Shown piece after piece: positions 28,116-37,058 of a DNA stretch of 64,000 nucleotides. The position numbers and the translations under genes were made by a program. The notes beneath the pieces were generated by a model. That model was not told the DNA's origin. It saw only the letters and a program-made list of their open reading frames with translations, and ran no database searches. This DNA is from Bacteroidota bacterium (lineage in GTDB: Bacteria; Bacteroidota; Bacteroidia; Chitinophagales; Chitinophagaceae). The stretch is taken from assembly GCA_023437225.1 (NCBI GenBank), contig JAEZGS010000010.1, forward strand, positions 124,001 to 188,000, given 5' to 3'. Each line of letters opens with the position of its first letter. Position 1 is the stretch's first letter.

Positions 28116-29000
28116 ATGAATATAATCGTCACTGGTGCTAATGGACTGCTCGGCCAACACCTGGTAACTGATCTCATTGCGCATAACTACGGTGTTATGG
28201 CTGTTTCACGAGGTGAGAGTCGCATCAGGAATTTTCATGGAAAGTATATCGATATGGATATTACAGACGGTGTGGCCGTCAGGGAATTGATCGTTACACA
28301 TAAACCTGACGTGATCATTCATGCAGCAGCAATGACCCAGGTGGACGATTGTGAAACGGATAAACAATCTTGTTATAATATCAACGTCACTGCTACCAGG
28401 TTCCTGGTTGATGCGGCACGTGAGACCAATAGCCGGCTGATTTACATCTCAAGTGATTTCGTATTTGATGGTCAATCGGGCCCATATTCTGAGCAAGATG
28501 AACCATCACCGGTAAATTATTATGGCAGTACAAAAGTGACGGGAGAAAAGGCTATCATGGAATCAGCAGTTCGCTGGTCGATCGTTCGAACAGTACTTGT
28601 TTATGGCAACACTGTGGAGGGTACAAGGAGCAACCTCGTTGACTGGGTGAAGCGAAGCCTGGAGGAAGGCAAGACATTGAAGATCGTTGGAGATCAATTT
28701 CGCACCCCCACTTTTGTGGATGACCTGGTAAGGGGAATCCAGCTCGTGCTGGAGAAATCTGCCGACGGTATCTACCATATATCCGGAAAGGAAGAATTAA
28801 CGCCCTATGATATGGCAATACAGACTGCCCAAATACTGGAACTTGATGAGACGTTGATCGAAAAGGTTGACAGCAAAACCTTTCCGCAAGCCGGCATACG
28901 CCCGATGAAAACAGGTTTTGTTATTGATAAAGCACGCAGGGAACTCGGGTACGAACCGATGACGTTCAGGGAATCGCTGGAGACGATGTATAAGGCTTAG
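28116..29000 (+). CDS. SDR family sugar-nucleotide reductase (RmlD-like)
   Basis: 294 residues. A Rossmann nucleotide-binding loop GANGLLGQ (7-14), 'VIIHAAAMTQVDDCE' and the catalytic Y-x3-K in 'NYYGSTKVTGE' place it in the extended SDR superfamily, closest in pattern to dTDP-4-dehydrorhamnose reductase (RmlD). No other dTDP-rhamnose genes are near, so a different substrate is possible. It stands alone between divergent pfkA and convergent arginase. Confidence 0.8.
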   Translation: MNIIVTGANGLLGQHLVTDLIAHNYGVMAVSRGESRIRNFHGKYIDMDITDGVAVRELIVTHKPDVIIHAAAMTQVDDCETDKQSCYNINVTATRFLVDAARETNSRLIYISSDFVFDGQSGPYSEQDEPSPVNYYGSTKVTGEKAIMESAVRWSIVRTVLVYGNTVEGTRSNLVDWVKRSLEEGKTLKIVGDQFRTPTFVDDLVRGIQLVLEKSADGIYHISGKEELTPYDMAIQTAQILELDETLIEKVDSKTFPQAGIRPMKTGFVIDKARRELGYEPMTFRESLETMYKA

Positions 29001-29111
29001 TATGCTAATGGGCCAATATGCTAGTATGCTAGTATGCTAATTTGATGTGGAAATGTGGAGACGTGGAAATTTGCTATTGCTTTCCGCATTCCGCTTTCCG
29101 CTTTCTGTTTT
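29001..29111. repeat. Three successive short-unit arrays filling a convergent gap
   Basis: Directly after the TAG stop of the SDR gene there are five octamers of TATGCTAG type (29001-29040), then three octamers GTGGAAAT/GTGGAGAC/GTGGAAAT (29047-29070), then five heptamers of TCCGCTT type (about 29076-29110) that reach to one base before the arginase stop codon (29112-29114). Almost the whole 111-base gap is repeat. No other terminator-like hairpin is visible between these convergent genes. Confidence 0.85.
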
Positions 29112-30059
29112 TCAGTTCATCATCAACACATTCACACTACGTTGAAGGATGTTGAATGCGATCTCCGCCATAAGGTTTTCTTTATCGAGCGTAGGATTCA
29201 CTTCAGTGATCTCGAAGCAACAGATCTTGCGATTCTGCATGAACTTACTAACAAGGTCTTCCGCTTCACGCTCACGCAGCCCATTACTTACCGGCGTACC
29301 CGTGCCTTTTGAAATGGAAGAATCCATTGCATCCACGTCGAAGCTGATATAGATATCCGTGCAATCGGACAAATACCGTGTTACACTGCGGACAATGTTT
29401 TCCGGACCTTTGCGTCGTACTTCGCTTGTTGAAATCACCTTCATGCCATATTTCTCTATCAGGAATTTCTCTTCTTTTTCAAAATCGCGAAGCGAAATGA
29501 ATACAATGTCTTCGGGCAACACCTTTGGAGCGATATTCCCAACATTTTTCAGTGCATTCCAGTATTGTTGTGTCTCCGGATCTATTTCATGTACGGCACA
29601 TTCCAAATTATCTTCATTTATCGTCGCTGCCAGAGGCATGCCGTGAACATTTCCGGAAGGAGTTGTATAGGGTGTATGCATATCGGCATGTGCATCGATC
29701 CATATAACTCCCAGCTTGCTGTTAGGCTTTGCCAGCTTAATACCGGCGATAGTGGCCCCTGCCATGCTGTGATCGCCGCTTAATACGACGGGGAAGAAAT
29801 TATTACGCATAGAGTCGGACACCGCTTTGCTCACTTTCTCGTACAATGTCGCAATTCCTTTGATCCGCTTTGCATAGGGCGATTCAATGGGCTCATACAA
29901 TAACTTATTTTCAGAGGGGATCTTTTCAGAAGGGAAGTGGATAAAAAAGTTACTCATGAAATCAAGCGCTGCGATCTTGATGGCATCGATGCCCATGCTT
30001 GCGCCACGGGTACCGGCTCCAATCTCGGACGGCACTTCAATGAGCTTCACATTCTTCAT
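29112..30059 (-). CDS. rocF: Arginase/agmatinase family ureohydrolase, probably arginase
   Basis: 315 residues. The binuclear manganese ligands are all visible: His in SGDHSMAGAT (near 105), the DAHADMHT block (near 130), 'GNVHGMPLA', and DVDAMD (near 245). 'EVNPTLD' near the C-terminus is also typical. Arginase cleaves arginine to ornithine and urea. No signal peptide, so cytoplasmic. The pattern 'IEVPSEIGAGTRGASMGIDAI' (N-terminal segment, cited here as EIGAGTRGASMG) fits arginases better than agmatinases. No urease or ornithine gene is close; pruA, which could use ornithine-derived P5C, is 21 kb away. Confidence 0.88.
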   Translation of the reverse strand: MKNVKLIEVPSEIGAGTRGASMGIDAIKIAALDFMSNFFIHFPSEKIPSENKLLYEPIESPYAKRIKGIATLYEKVSKAVSDSMRNNFFPVVLSGDHSMAGATIAGIKLAKPNSKLGVIWIDAHADMHTPYTTPSGNVHGMPLAATINEDNLECAVHEIDPETQQYWNALKNVGNIAPKVLPEDIVFISLRDFEKEEKFLIEKYGMKVISTSEVRRKGPENIVRSVTRYLSDCTDIYISFDVDAMDSSISKGTGTPVSNGLREREAEDLVSKFMQNRKICCFEITEVNPTLDKENLMAEIAFNILQRSVNVLMMN

Positions 30060-30171
30060 TCAAATTAGTTTGGTAAACAATCGAGGGCAAGATACTGTTT
30101 TATAACAATCGATAAAATTTGCAACTAACAATCGTTAGCGCTATACTTGCACTTTCAAATTACTGATCAAG

Positions 30172-31326
30172 ATGCATTTACAACTTACAGAAGAACAGTT
30201 AATGATACGCCAGGCCGCACGTGATTTCGCGCAAACTGAGTGTCTTCCGGGGGTCATTGAACGTGATGAACATCAAAAATTTCCTGCTGAACAGATCTCG
30301 AAACTTGCCGATCTGGGTTTCATGGGAATGATGGTTCAACCAGAATATGGTGGGGCCGGGCTCGACACTGTGAGTTATGTGCTGGCAATGGAAGAGATCA
30401 GTAAGATAGACGCAAGCGTCAGCGTTGCAATGAGTGTGAACAATTCCCTTGTATGCTGGGGACTTGAAAAGTATGGAAACGAGGAACAAAAACAGAAATA
30501 CCTTACGCCACTTGCCCAGGGAAAGAAAGACGGACAACTTTATATCGGTGCTTTTCTTCTTAGCGAACCCGAGGCGGGAAGTGATGCCACTTCGCAGCGA
30601 ACAATCGCAGAGGATAAAGGCGATCACTATGTGCTGAATGGAACAAAAAACTGGATCACCAATGGTAATTCAGCATCTGTATACCTGGTTATGGCACAAA
30701 CCGATGTTGCAAAAGGATCTAAAGGTATCAACACATTCATCGTCGAAAAAAACTGGCCAGGTGTAACGGTCGGTGCGAAAGAAAATAAACTGGGAATTCG
30801 TGGCAGTGATACGCACAGCATCATGTTCCAGGATGTTATCGTGCCCAAAGAAAATCGGATCGGAGATGACGGCTTTGGATTTAGTTTCGCCATGAAAACT
30901 CTTGCCGGAGGGCGCATCGGCATTGCGTCACAGGCTCTTGGCATTGCCAGCGGCGCTTATGAACTCGCTATAAAATATTCAAAAGAAAGAAAAGCATTTG
31001 GCAAGGAGATTTGCAATCACCAGGCGATCCAATTTAAGCTTGCAGACATGGCAACACGAATTGAAGCTGCAAGATTGTTATGCATCAAAGCCGCATGGGA
31101 AAAAGATAACAACATTGATTACACCATGAGTTCTTCTATGGCAAAAGTGTTTGCATCAGAAACAGCTATGTGGGCATCTGTTGAAGCTGTGCAAATACAT
31201 GGTGGATACGGTTACGTGAAAGAGTATCATGTAGAACGATTAATGAGAGATGCAAAGATCACCCAGATATATGAAGGCACAAGTGAGGTACAGCGTATTG
31301 TGATTTCGCGAAGTATTTTGAAATAA
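30172..31326 (+). CDS. Acyl-CoA dehydrogenase (short/medium-chain type)
   Basis: 384 residues, the standard length. N-terminal helical domain, middle beta domain with 'FLLSEPEAGSDATSQ' and 'KNWITNGNSA' for FAD and substrate contact, and C-terminal domain with 'ERKAFGKEICNHQAIQFKLADMA' (shown in part). The expected catalytic Glu is E368 in IYEGTSEVQR. The enzyme makes the trans-2-enoyl-CoA in fatty-acid or butyrate-type oxidation and passes electrons to ETF. It is followed by yggS at 23 bases. Confidence 0.94.
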   Translation: MHLQLTEEQLMIRQAARDFAQTECLPGVIERDEHQKFPAEQISKLADLGFMGMMVQPEYGGAGLDTVSYVLAMEEISKIDASVSVAMSVNNSLVCWGLEKYGNEEQKQKYLTPLAQGKKDGQLYIGAFLLSEPEAGSDATSQRTIAEDKGDHYVLNGTKNWITNGNSASVYLVMAQTDVAKGSKGINTFIVEKNWPGVTVGAKENKLGIRGSDTHSIMFQDVIVPKENRIGDDGFGFSFAMKTLAGGRIGIASQALGIASGAYELAIKYSKERKAFGKEICNHQAIQFKLADMATRIEAARLLCIKAAWEKDNNIDYTMSSSMAKVFASETAMWASVEAVQIHGGYGYVKEYHVERLMRDAKITQIYEGTSEVQRIVISRSILK

Positions 31327-31349
31327 CTTCGTGCGCTAATCTTAACAGT

Positions 31350-32036
31350 ATGCCAGTCAGGACCGACGAATATCTCCGGATTTCGAATGAACTGAAGAAC
31401 AAAGCAACGCTTGTTGCTGTATCAAAAACCAGGAGCATTGAAGAGATCATGCAATTGTATGAACTCGGTCACCGTGATTTTGGCGAAAATTATGTGCAGG
31501 AACTGGTCGAAAAACATTTTCTTCTTCCACACGACATACGCTGGCACTTCATTGGTCATCTTCAGTCCAATAAAGTAAAATACATCGCTCCCTTTGTGCA
31601 TCTTGTGCATGGTGTGGATAGTTATAAACTTTTACTTGAATTAAATCGCCAGGCAGCGCGATTTAAGCATCGTATAAATTGTCTTTTGCAGGTTCATATT
31701 GCCATGGAGGAGACCAAATATGGTTTGAACGATACGGAATTGGAAGAACTTGTGGAAGCAATTCAACGGTCTTCAGGAAGCGGCGAATTAGAACATGTTA
31801 AAGTAAGGGGACTGATGGGCATGGCCTCGTTCACGGATGATGGGTTAGAAGTAAGGAAAGAGTTCAAATATTTAAAAGGACTTTATGATTTGTACTCAAA
31901 TGTTGAGTGTCCATCCTGCAAATTCACAACGCTTTCGATGGGAATGAGCAGCGATTACAGGCTCGCACTTGAGGAAGGAACAAATATGGTAAGAATTGGC
32001 AGCGCTTTCTTCGGACCGCGTGAAACCAAGCTCTGA
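31350..32036 (+). CDS. YggS/PLPBP family pyridoxal-phosphate homeostasis protein
   Basis: 228 residues. The PLP-binding lysine is K27 in LVAVSKTRS; 'DFGENYVQEL', 'WHFIGHLQSNK' and 'LSMGMSSDYRLALEEGTNMVRIGSAFFG' (key part MGMSSDY...G) are all family signatures. These proteins hold PLP and affect vitamin B6 and amino-acid balance without a known enzymatic reaction. It follows the acyl-CoA dehydrogenase closely and precedes the L,D-transpeptidase by 35 bases, so the three may share a transcript. Confidence 0.93.
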   Translation: MPVRTDEYLRISNELKNKATLVAVSKTRSIEEIMQLYELGHRDFGENYVQELVEKHFLLPHDIRWHFIGHLQSNKVKYIAPFVHLVHGVDSYKLLLELNRQAARFKHRINCLLQVHIAMEETKYGLNDTELEELVEAIQRSSGSGELEHVKVRGLMGMASFTDDGLEVRKEFKYLKGLYDLYSNVECPSCKFTTLSMGMSSDYRLALEEGTNMVRIGSAFFGPRETKL

Positions 32037-32071
32037 CGGCGGGCACAATTATTGAATCATGTGCCGCTGAA

Positions 32072-33700
32072 ATGATGCAAATGAACAAACGAATTCTATT
32101 ATTCGCCGTACCTCTGATGTTTGCTGTTCTGCTTGCTTGCAATGACAATAACGAAGCTGCAAGTGAACAAACAAAATCAGAAAAGAAGGGACCATCCTGG
32201 CTTAGGGATATAATTGGTTCCTTCAAATCGAAAGACACGATCTACTTCGATAGCACATATGTAAATGTGTTTCTTACGAAATATCCTGCATTTAATAAGT
32301 ATAAAAAAGACATCACCAAATTCTATAGTGACCGTGGATACTCACATGCATGGTTTGACAATCGTGGTGTGATTGAGCAATCGGACAATCTCTATTACCG
32401 AGTAAAGGAATCGAAGGTGGAATCAGTGGAAGATTCGCTGCCTTATGAAAGCCGCTTCGATGAACTTATGAATCGCCCAAACAGAAAGCGTAATCGTGAG
32501 GAACTTGAACTGATGCTTACTTCACAGTATTTCAAAATGGCCAATGACATATGGAACGGATTAAGTGATAAGGAAGTGAAACAGTTGGGGTGGTTCATTC
32601 CAAGAAAGAAATTTTCTTATACCGCGGTACTGGATTCAATGTTGCAGGGCCCGGAAGATCAGTTTCTTGAAAAAGAGCCATTGAATGCACAATATGAAGC
32701 ACTACGAAGCCAATTAAAAAAATATAAAGAACTTGATTCATCGGTAAAGTTTACTCCCATAGCCGCACCGAAGAAAGCATTGAAGCCAGGTGACTCCTCG
32801 CAGATCATTTCGTTAATACGGACGAGACTGGTTCAGCTGGGAGACTTGCAAAATGATAATCATCAAAGCATTTATGACACTGAATTGGAGCAAGCGGTGA
32901 ACCGGTTCCAACGTCGTCATGGAATTAAAGACGACGGAATTATCGGTAAATCATTGATCGACGAATTGAATGTGCCGGTAAGCAAACGACTTCGCACACT
33001 GATGGTAAATATGGAACGGTCCAGGTGGGTGCCCATGAATTACTCAGGCAGTCAAAATTATATTCTCGTAAATATTCCTGAATACAAATTGCATGTTGTT
33101 GAGAATGGTAGGGAGATCTGGTCATCGAATGTGGTTGTTGGCGAAGAAGAAAATAAAACGGTTATATTCCGTGGAGTGCTTGAGCATGTAGTGTTCAGTC
33201 CTCATTGGAATATTCCAGAATCTATAGTACTGGAAGAAATATTACCAGAGATAGAAAAGGACCCTTCTTATCTTGAAAAGCAGGATCTGGAGATCACCGG
33301 GGAAAGAAATGGTGTGCCTGTGATCCGTCAGAAACCGGGGAAGGAGAATTCACTTGGCCTGGTGAAATTCATGTTTCCAAATACGCATAATATCTATTTG
33401 CATGATAGCCCTGCTAAAGAGCTGTTCAATAGAACAGACCGGGCGTTCAGCCATGGGTGTGTGCGTGTCAGCGAGCCTGTTAAACTCGCCTCCTATGTTT
33501 TGCGCGATCAGCCCGAGTGGACAGACCAGCGGATTGATGAAGCAATGCACAGCGGCGAAGAAAAATGGATCAAATTGAAAACACGAATACCAGTATTCAT
33601 AACATATTTTACCGCCTGGGTTGATCCGGCCGGTACATTACATTTCCGCAAAGACATCTATGACAACGATGAGCGTTTGGCCAGCATGATATTGGAGTAG
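32072..33700 (+). CDS. L,D-transpeptidase (YcbB/LdtD-like lipoprotein)
   Basis: 542 residues. The start MMQMNKR leads into a lipoprotein signal with lipobox VLLAC (Cys near residue 23); any of three closely spaced ATGs could be used. A helical region (about 60-220) is followed by a peptidoglycan-binding domain ('AVNRFQRRHGIKDDGIIG', about 275-295) and a YkuD catalytic domain with His in 'NIYLHDSP' and the Cys in SHGCVRV near residue 470. The enzyme forms 3-3 crosslinks in peptidoglycan or attaches proteins to it. The domain order matches the E. coli LdtD group, except that it is lipid-anchored. Confidence 0.92.
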   Translation: MMQMNKRILLFAVPLMFAVLLACNDNNEAASEQTKSEKKGPSWLRDIIGSFKSKDTIYFDSTYVNVFLTKYPAFNKYKKDITKFYSDRGYSHAWFDNRGVIEQSDNLYYRVKESKVESVEDSLPYESRFDELMNRPNRKRNREELELMLTSQYFKMANDIWNGLSDKEVKQLGWFIPRKKFSYTAVLDSMLQGPEDQFLEKEPLNAQYEALRSQLKKYKELDSSVKFTPIAAPKKALKPGDSSQIISLIRTRLVQLGDLQNDNHQSIYDTELEQAVNRFQRRHGIKDDGIIGKSLIDELNVPVSKRLRTLMVNMERSRWVPMNYSGSQNYILVNIPEYKLHVVENGREIWSSNVVVGEEENKTVIFRGVLEHVVFSPHWNIPESIVLEEILPEIEKDPSYLEKQDLEITGERNGVPVIRQKPGKENSLGLVKFMFPNTHNIYLHDSPAKELFNRTDRAFSHGCVRVSEPVKLASYVLRDQPEWTDQRIDEAMHSGEEKWIKLKTRIPVFITYFTAWVDPAGTLHFRKDIYDNDERLASMILE

Positions 33701-33707
33701 GATTCCT

Positions 33708-33715
33708 TACTTTTG
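33708..33715 (+). promoter_or_regulatory. Candidate -7 promoter element (TACTTTTG) for glnS
   Basis: TACTTTTG matches the Bacteroidota primary-sigma -7 consensus TAnnTTTG and lies 20 bases before the glnS ATG. No good TTTG -33 box at the right distance is visible, so support is partial. Confidence 0.4.
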
Positions 33716-33735
33716 CCGAGGTCAAATAAAATCGC

Positions 33736-35400
33736 ATGAGTGAAGATAAGAGCTTGAATTTCATAGAAGAGATCGTAGAATCGGATCTGGAATCGGGAAA
33801 ATATAAATCAATTGTCACCAGGTTTCCACCTGAGCCAAACGGATACCTGCATATTGGCCACGCCAAAAGCATTTGTCTGAATTTTGGACTCTCACAAAAG
33901 TACGGTGGCTACACAAACCTTCGATTTGACGACACAAATCCGGTGACTGAAGAAACTGAATACGTCGAAAGCATCAAAGAAGACGTGAAGTGGCTGGGCT
34001 TTGAGTGGAAGAATGAATTGTATGCCTCCGACTACTTCGAGCAACTTTACCAATTTGCAATTAAGCTGATTGAAAAGGGCCTTGCATACGTTGACGATTC
34101 AACTGCAGAAGAGATTGCTGCAATGAAAGGTACACCCACAGAGCCCGGAAAAGAAAGCCCATATCGAAATCGTTCCATAGAAGAAAACCTCAGGTTATTC
34201 GAAGGTATGCGGCACGGTGAATATCCAGATGGCAGTAAAACACTGCGTGCAAAAGTCGATATGGCTTCACCTAACATGCACATGCGTGATCCGCTTATGT
34301 ATAGGATACGTCATGCTCATCATCACCGCACGGGTTCCAACTGGTGCATATATCCGATGTATGACTTCGCGCACGGGCAAAGCGATAGCATTGAAAAAGT
34401 GACGCATTCCATTTGCACACTTGAATTCATACCACATCGAGCCTTATATGATTGGTTTATTGAAAACCTTGAAATTTTTCCGTCGCATCAATATGAATTC
34501 GCTCGACTAAATCTTTCATATACTATCATGAGTAAGCGAAAGCTGCTTCAATTGGTAAATGAGAAACATGTGAATGGATGGGACGATCCGCGGATGCCAA
34601 CCATTAGTGGGCTGAGAAGAAGAGGATATACGCCAGGTTCCATTCGAGAATTTTGTGAACGCATTGGCGTTGCGAAGAGAGAAAATCTGATCGATGTTTC
34701 GTTGCTTGAATATTGTGTGAGAGAAGAGCTTAACAAAACATCATTGAGAAGAATGGTAGTATTCGATCCGCTTAAGATCGTCATCACTAATTTTCCTGAT
34801 GATAAGATAGAAATGCTTGAAGGCGAAGACAACCCAGAAGACGCCAACTCTTCATCTCGTGAAATACCGTTTGGACGGGAACTCTTCATCGAACGTGATG
34901 ACTTCATGGAAAATCCACCAAAGAAGTATTTTCGGCTTGCACCTGGCCAAATGGTGCGCTTGAAACACGCTTATATCATTCGCTGCGACGAAGTTGTAAA
35001 AGATGAGCACGGGATTATCCACGAAGTAAAATGTAGCTATATACCTGAAAGTCGCAGCGGTGCAGATACTTCAGGAATTAATGTGAAAGGCACTTTGCAT
35101 TGGGTTTGTATCGATACTGCAGTAGGAGTGGAGGTGAGATTATACGATCGCCTGTTCAAAGTGGAAGATCCGTCCAATGAAGAAGGAGATTTTAAAGATT
35201 ATATCAATGCCGACTCATTGCAGGTAATAGAAACTGCATATGCCGAGCCTGAATTGTTGAAAGCAAGCTTTAAAGAGCGCTATCAATTTCTGAGGAAAGG
35301 ATATTTTACTCTCGATAAAGACACCAGTGCAAGTCGCGTGGTGTTCAATCGAACAGTGACATTAAAAGACACCTGGGCCAAGGAAGCGAAGAAACAGTAA
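33736..35400 (+). CDS. glnS: Glutaminyl-tRNA synthetase
   Basis: 554 residues, close to E. coli GlnS. Class I landmarks: PPEPNGYLHIGHAKS (31-45) containing the HIGH motif, 'RFDDTNP', 'DFAHGQSDSIE', and the KMSKS-type loop 'YTIMSKRKL' near residue 260. The C-terminal part is an anticodon-binding beta-barrel (about 345-540). It charges tRNA-Gln directly. GluRS and GlnRS resemble each other, but the GlnRS-type N-terminus and 'HIEFTNP-like' region with full beta-barrel support GlnRS. Convergent with the mutase gene across a repeat-built hairpin. Confidence 0.96.
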   Translation: MSEDKSLNFIEEIVESDLESGKYKSIVTRFPPEPNGYLHIGHAKSICLNFGLSQKYGGYTNLRFDDTNPVTEETEYVESIKEDVKWLGFEWKNELYASDYFEQLYQFAIKLIEKGLAYVDDSTAEEIAAMKGTPTEPGKESPYRNRSIEENLRLFEGMRHGEYPDGSKTLRAKVDMASPNMHMRDPLMYRIRHAHHHRTGSNWCIYPMYDFAHGQSDSIEKVTHSICTLEFIPHRALYDWFIENLEIFPSHQYEFARLNLSYTIMSKRKLLQLVNEKHVNGWDDPRMPTISGLRRRGYTPGSIREFCERIGVAKRENLIDVSLLEYCVREELNKTSLRRMVVFDPLKIVITNFPDDKIEMLEGEDNPEDANSSSREIPFGRELFIERDDFMENPPKKYFRLAPGQMVRLKHAYIIRCDEVVKDEHGIIHEVKCSYIPESRSGADTSGINVKGTLHWVCIDTAVGVEVRLYDRLFKVEDPSNEEGDFKDYINADSLQVIETAYAEPELLKASFKERYQFLRKGYFTLDKDTSASRVVFNRTVTLKDTWAKEAKKQ

Positions 35401-35402
35401 AT

Positions 35403-35467
35403 AGAAAACGGGAAACAGGAAATGCTTTATTTGTTTCCCGTTTCCCGTTTCCTGTTTTCGCATTCCT
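35403..35467. repeat. Inverted pair of heptamer arrays (GGGAAAC and GTTTCCC)
   Basis: Three units AGAAAAC, GGGAAAC, AGGAAAT (35403-35423), a ten-base spacer, then five units GTTTCCC, GTTTCCC, GTTTCCT, GTTTTCG, CATTCCT (35433-35467). The two arms are complementary in type, so the transcript can fold into a long imperfect hairpin. It starts two bases after the glnS stop codon and ends about 13 bases before the mutase stop codon, so it could serve as a two-way terminator. Confidence 0.75.
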
Positions 35468-35480
35468 GTTTTATACTTCA

Positions 35481-37043
35481 TCAATAGGTGCCAAAAACTT
35501 CTCTCAGCGTATCTGCAATTTCACCGAGGGTGCAATTATTTTCAACCGCTTCTATGACAAGAGGCATAAGGTTTTCATCAGTCGTTGCCTTATCATTTAA
35601 TTGCTGAAGAAGGTTATCTACTTTGGCAGGATCACGTTGTCTTTTGAATTCCCTGATCTTTTCCACTTGTAGCTGGCGAATTGAATCGTCTACACGAAAT
35701 GGATTGACAGCTACTTCAGTTTCTATTGCATATTTGTTTACGCCGACGATGATCTTCTCATTCGATTCCACTTTCCGCTGGTATTCGTAAGCGCTTCTTG
35801 CGATCTGCTCCTGTATGAATCCCTGTTCGATCGCGTTCACACTTCCTCCCATTGAATCGATCTGGCTGATAATATCCCACGCTTCTTTTTCCATCTCGTC
35901 GGTAAGTTTCTCAACAAAATAGCTACCTGCCAGAGGGTCGGCTGTATCCGCTACACCGCTTTCGAATGCAACGATCTGTTGGGTTCGAAGTGCAATGCGT
36001 GCTGCCTCTTCAGTCGGAAGACTAAGAGCTTCATCATATCCATTTGTGTGAAGCGATTGTGTGCCACCCAGTACTGCTGCCAGTGTTTGCAATGTCACCC
36101 TTGATATGTTATTCAGCGGTTGTTGCGCAGTCAGAGTACTGCCTCCGGTTTGTGTATGGAAGCGGAGCATCATTGCCTTCGGATCGGTAGCGCCGGCATC
36201 TCTCATGATCTTTGCCCACATCCTTCGCGCAGCACGAAACTTCGCGATCTCTTCAAATAAATTATTGTGAGCATTAAAGAAAAATGATAGTCGTTTACCA
36301 AACACATTTATATCAAGCCCTTTGTTTCTTGCGGCTTCAACATAAGCTTTGCCATTGCTTAAAGTAAACGCGATCTCCTGCACCGCAGTGCTTCCTGCCT
36401 CCCTTATATGATATCCCGAAATTGAAATTGTATTCCAGCGAGGTAGTTCGGTACTGCACCATTCAAAAATGTCAGTGATTATGCGCATGGAGGGGCGTGG
36501 CGGATAAATGTATGTGCCTCTTGCAGCGTACTCTTTAAGAATATCGTTTTGTATGGTGCCATTGATCTTTGACAGATCAGCACCTTGTTTTTTTGCAATG
36601 GCAACATAAAGAGCCAGCAAAATAAATCCTGTTGCATTGATCGTCATAGAGGTGGATACATCTTCCAGTTTAATACCCCTGAAGAGCATTTCCATATCTT
36701 CGATGGTGTCAATTGCTACGCCTACCTTTCCTACTTCACCTTCGGCAAGTGCATGGTCACTGTCATAACCAATCTGGGTGGGAAGATCAAATGCCACGCT
36801 TAACCCCATTACCCCCTGTGATAGAAGATAGTGATATCTCCGGTTGCTTTCCTCGGCTGTCGAAAAGCCCGCGTATTGGCGCATCGTCCAAAGCCGACCT
36901 CGATACATGTCGCGCTGAACGCCACGTGTGAAGGGAAATTCACCCGGTAACGAAGCATCTTCGGATGTCAGATCTGCGTTTGTATAAAGCGGTTTTATCT
37001 CGATTCCGCTATCGGTGTAGATCCTCGTTGGTTGAATGGACAT
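35481..37043 (-). CDS. Methylmalonyl-CoA mutase family large subunit, catalytic part without B12 domain
   Basis: 520 residues. The acyl-CoA mutase barrel is recognised by 'GEFPFTRGVQRDMYRGRLWT' (35-54 region), 'RQYAGFSTAEESN', 'LSVAFDLPTQIGYDSD', 'GGSTLTAQQPLNN' and 'HTNGYDEALSLPTEEAARIA' (each partial). Full-length mutases have a C-terminal cobalamin-binding domain with DxHxxG; it is absent here and the protein ends at the short tail '...REVFGTY'. A separate small cobalamin subunit must therefore be supplied from elsewhere, as in archaeal and some bacterial mutases. Whether the substrate is methylmalonyl- or isobutyryl-CoA is not decided by what I can see. Confidence 0.9.
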   Translation of the reverse strand: MSIQPTRIYTDSGIEIKPLYTNADLTSEDASLPGEFPFTRGVQRDMYRGRLWTMRQYAGFSTAEESNRRYHYLLSQGVMGLSVAFDLPTQIGYDSDHALAEGEVGKVGVAIDTIEDMEMLFRGIKLEDVSTSMTINATGFILLALYVAIAKKQGADLSKINGTIQNDILKEYAARGTYIYPPRPSMRIITDIFEWCSTELPRWNTISISGYHIREAGSTAVQEIAFTLSNGKAYVEAARNKGLDINVFGKRLSFFFNAHNNLFEEIAKFRAARRMWAKIMRDAGATDPKAMMLRFHTQTGGSTLTAQQPLNNISRVTLQTLAAVLGGTQSLHTNGYDEALSLPTEEAARIALRTQQIVAFESGVADTADPLAGSYFVEKLTDEMEKEAWDIISQIDSMGGSVNAIEQGFIQEQIARSAYEYQRKVESNEKIIVGVNKYAIETEVAVNPFRVDDSIRQLQVEKIREFKRQRDPAKVDNLLQQLNDKATTDENLMPLVIEAVENNCTLGEIADTLREVFGTY

Positions 37044-37058
37044 GTTGAAAGATGTTTA

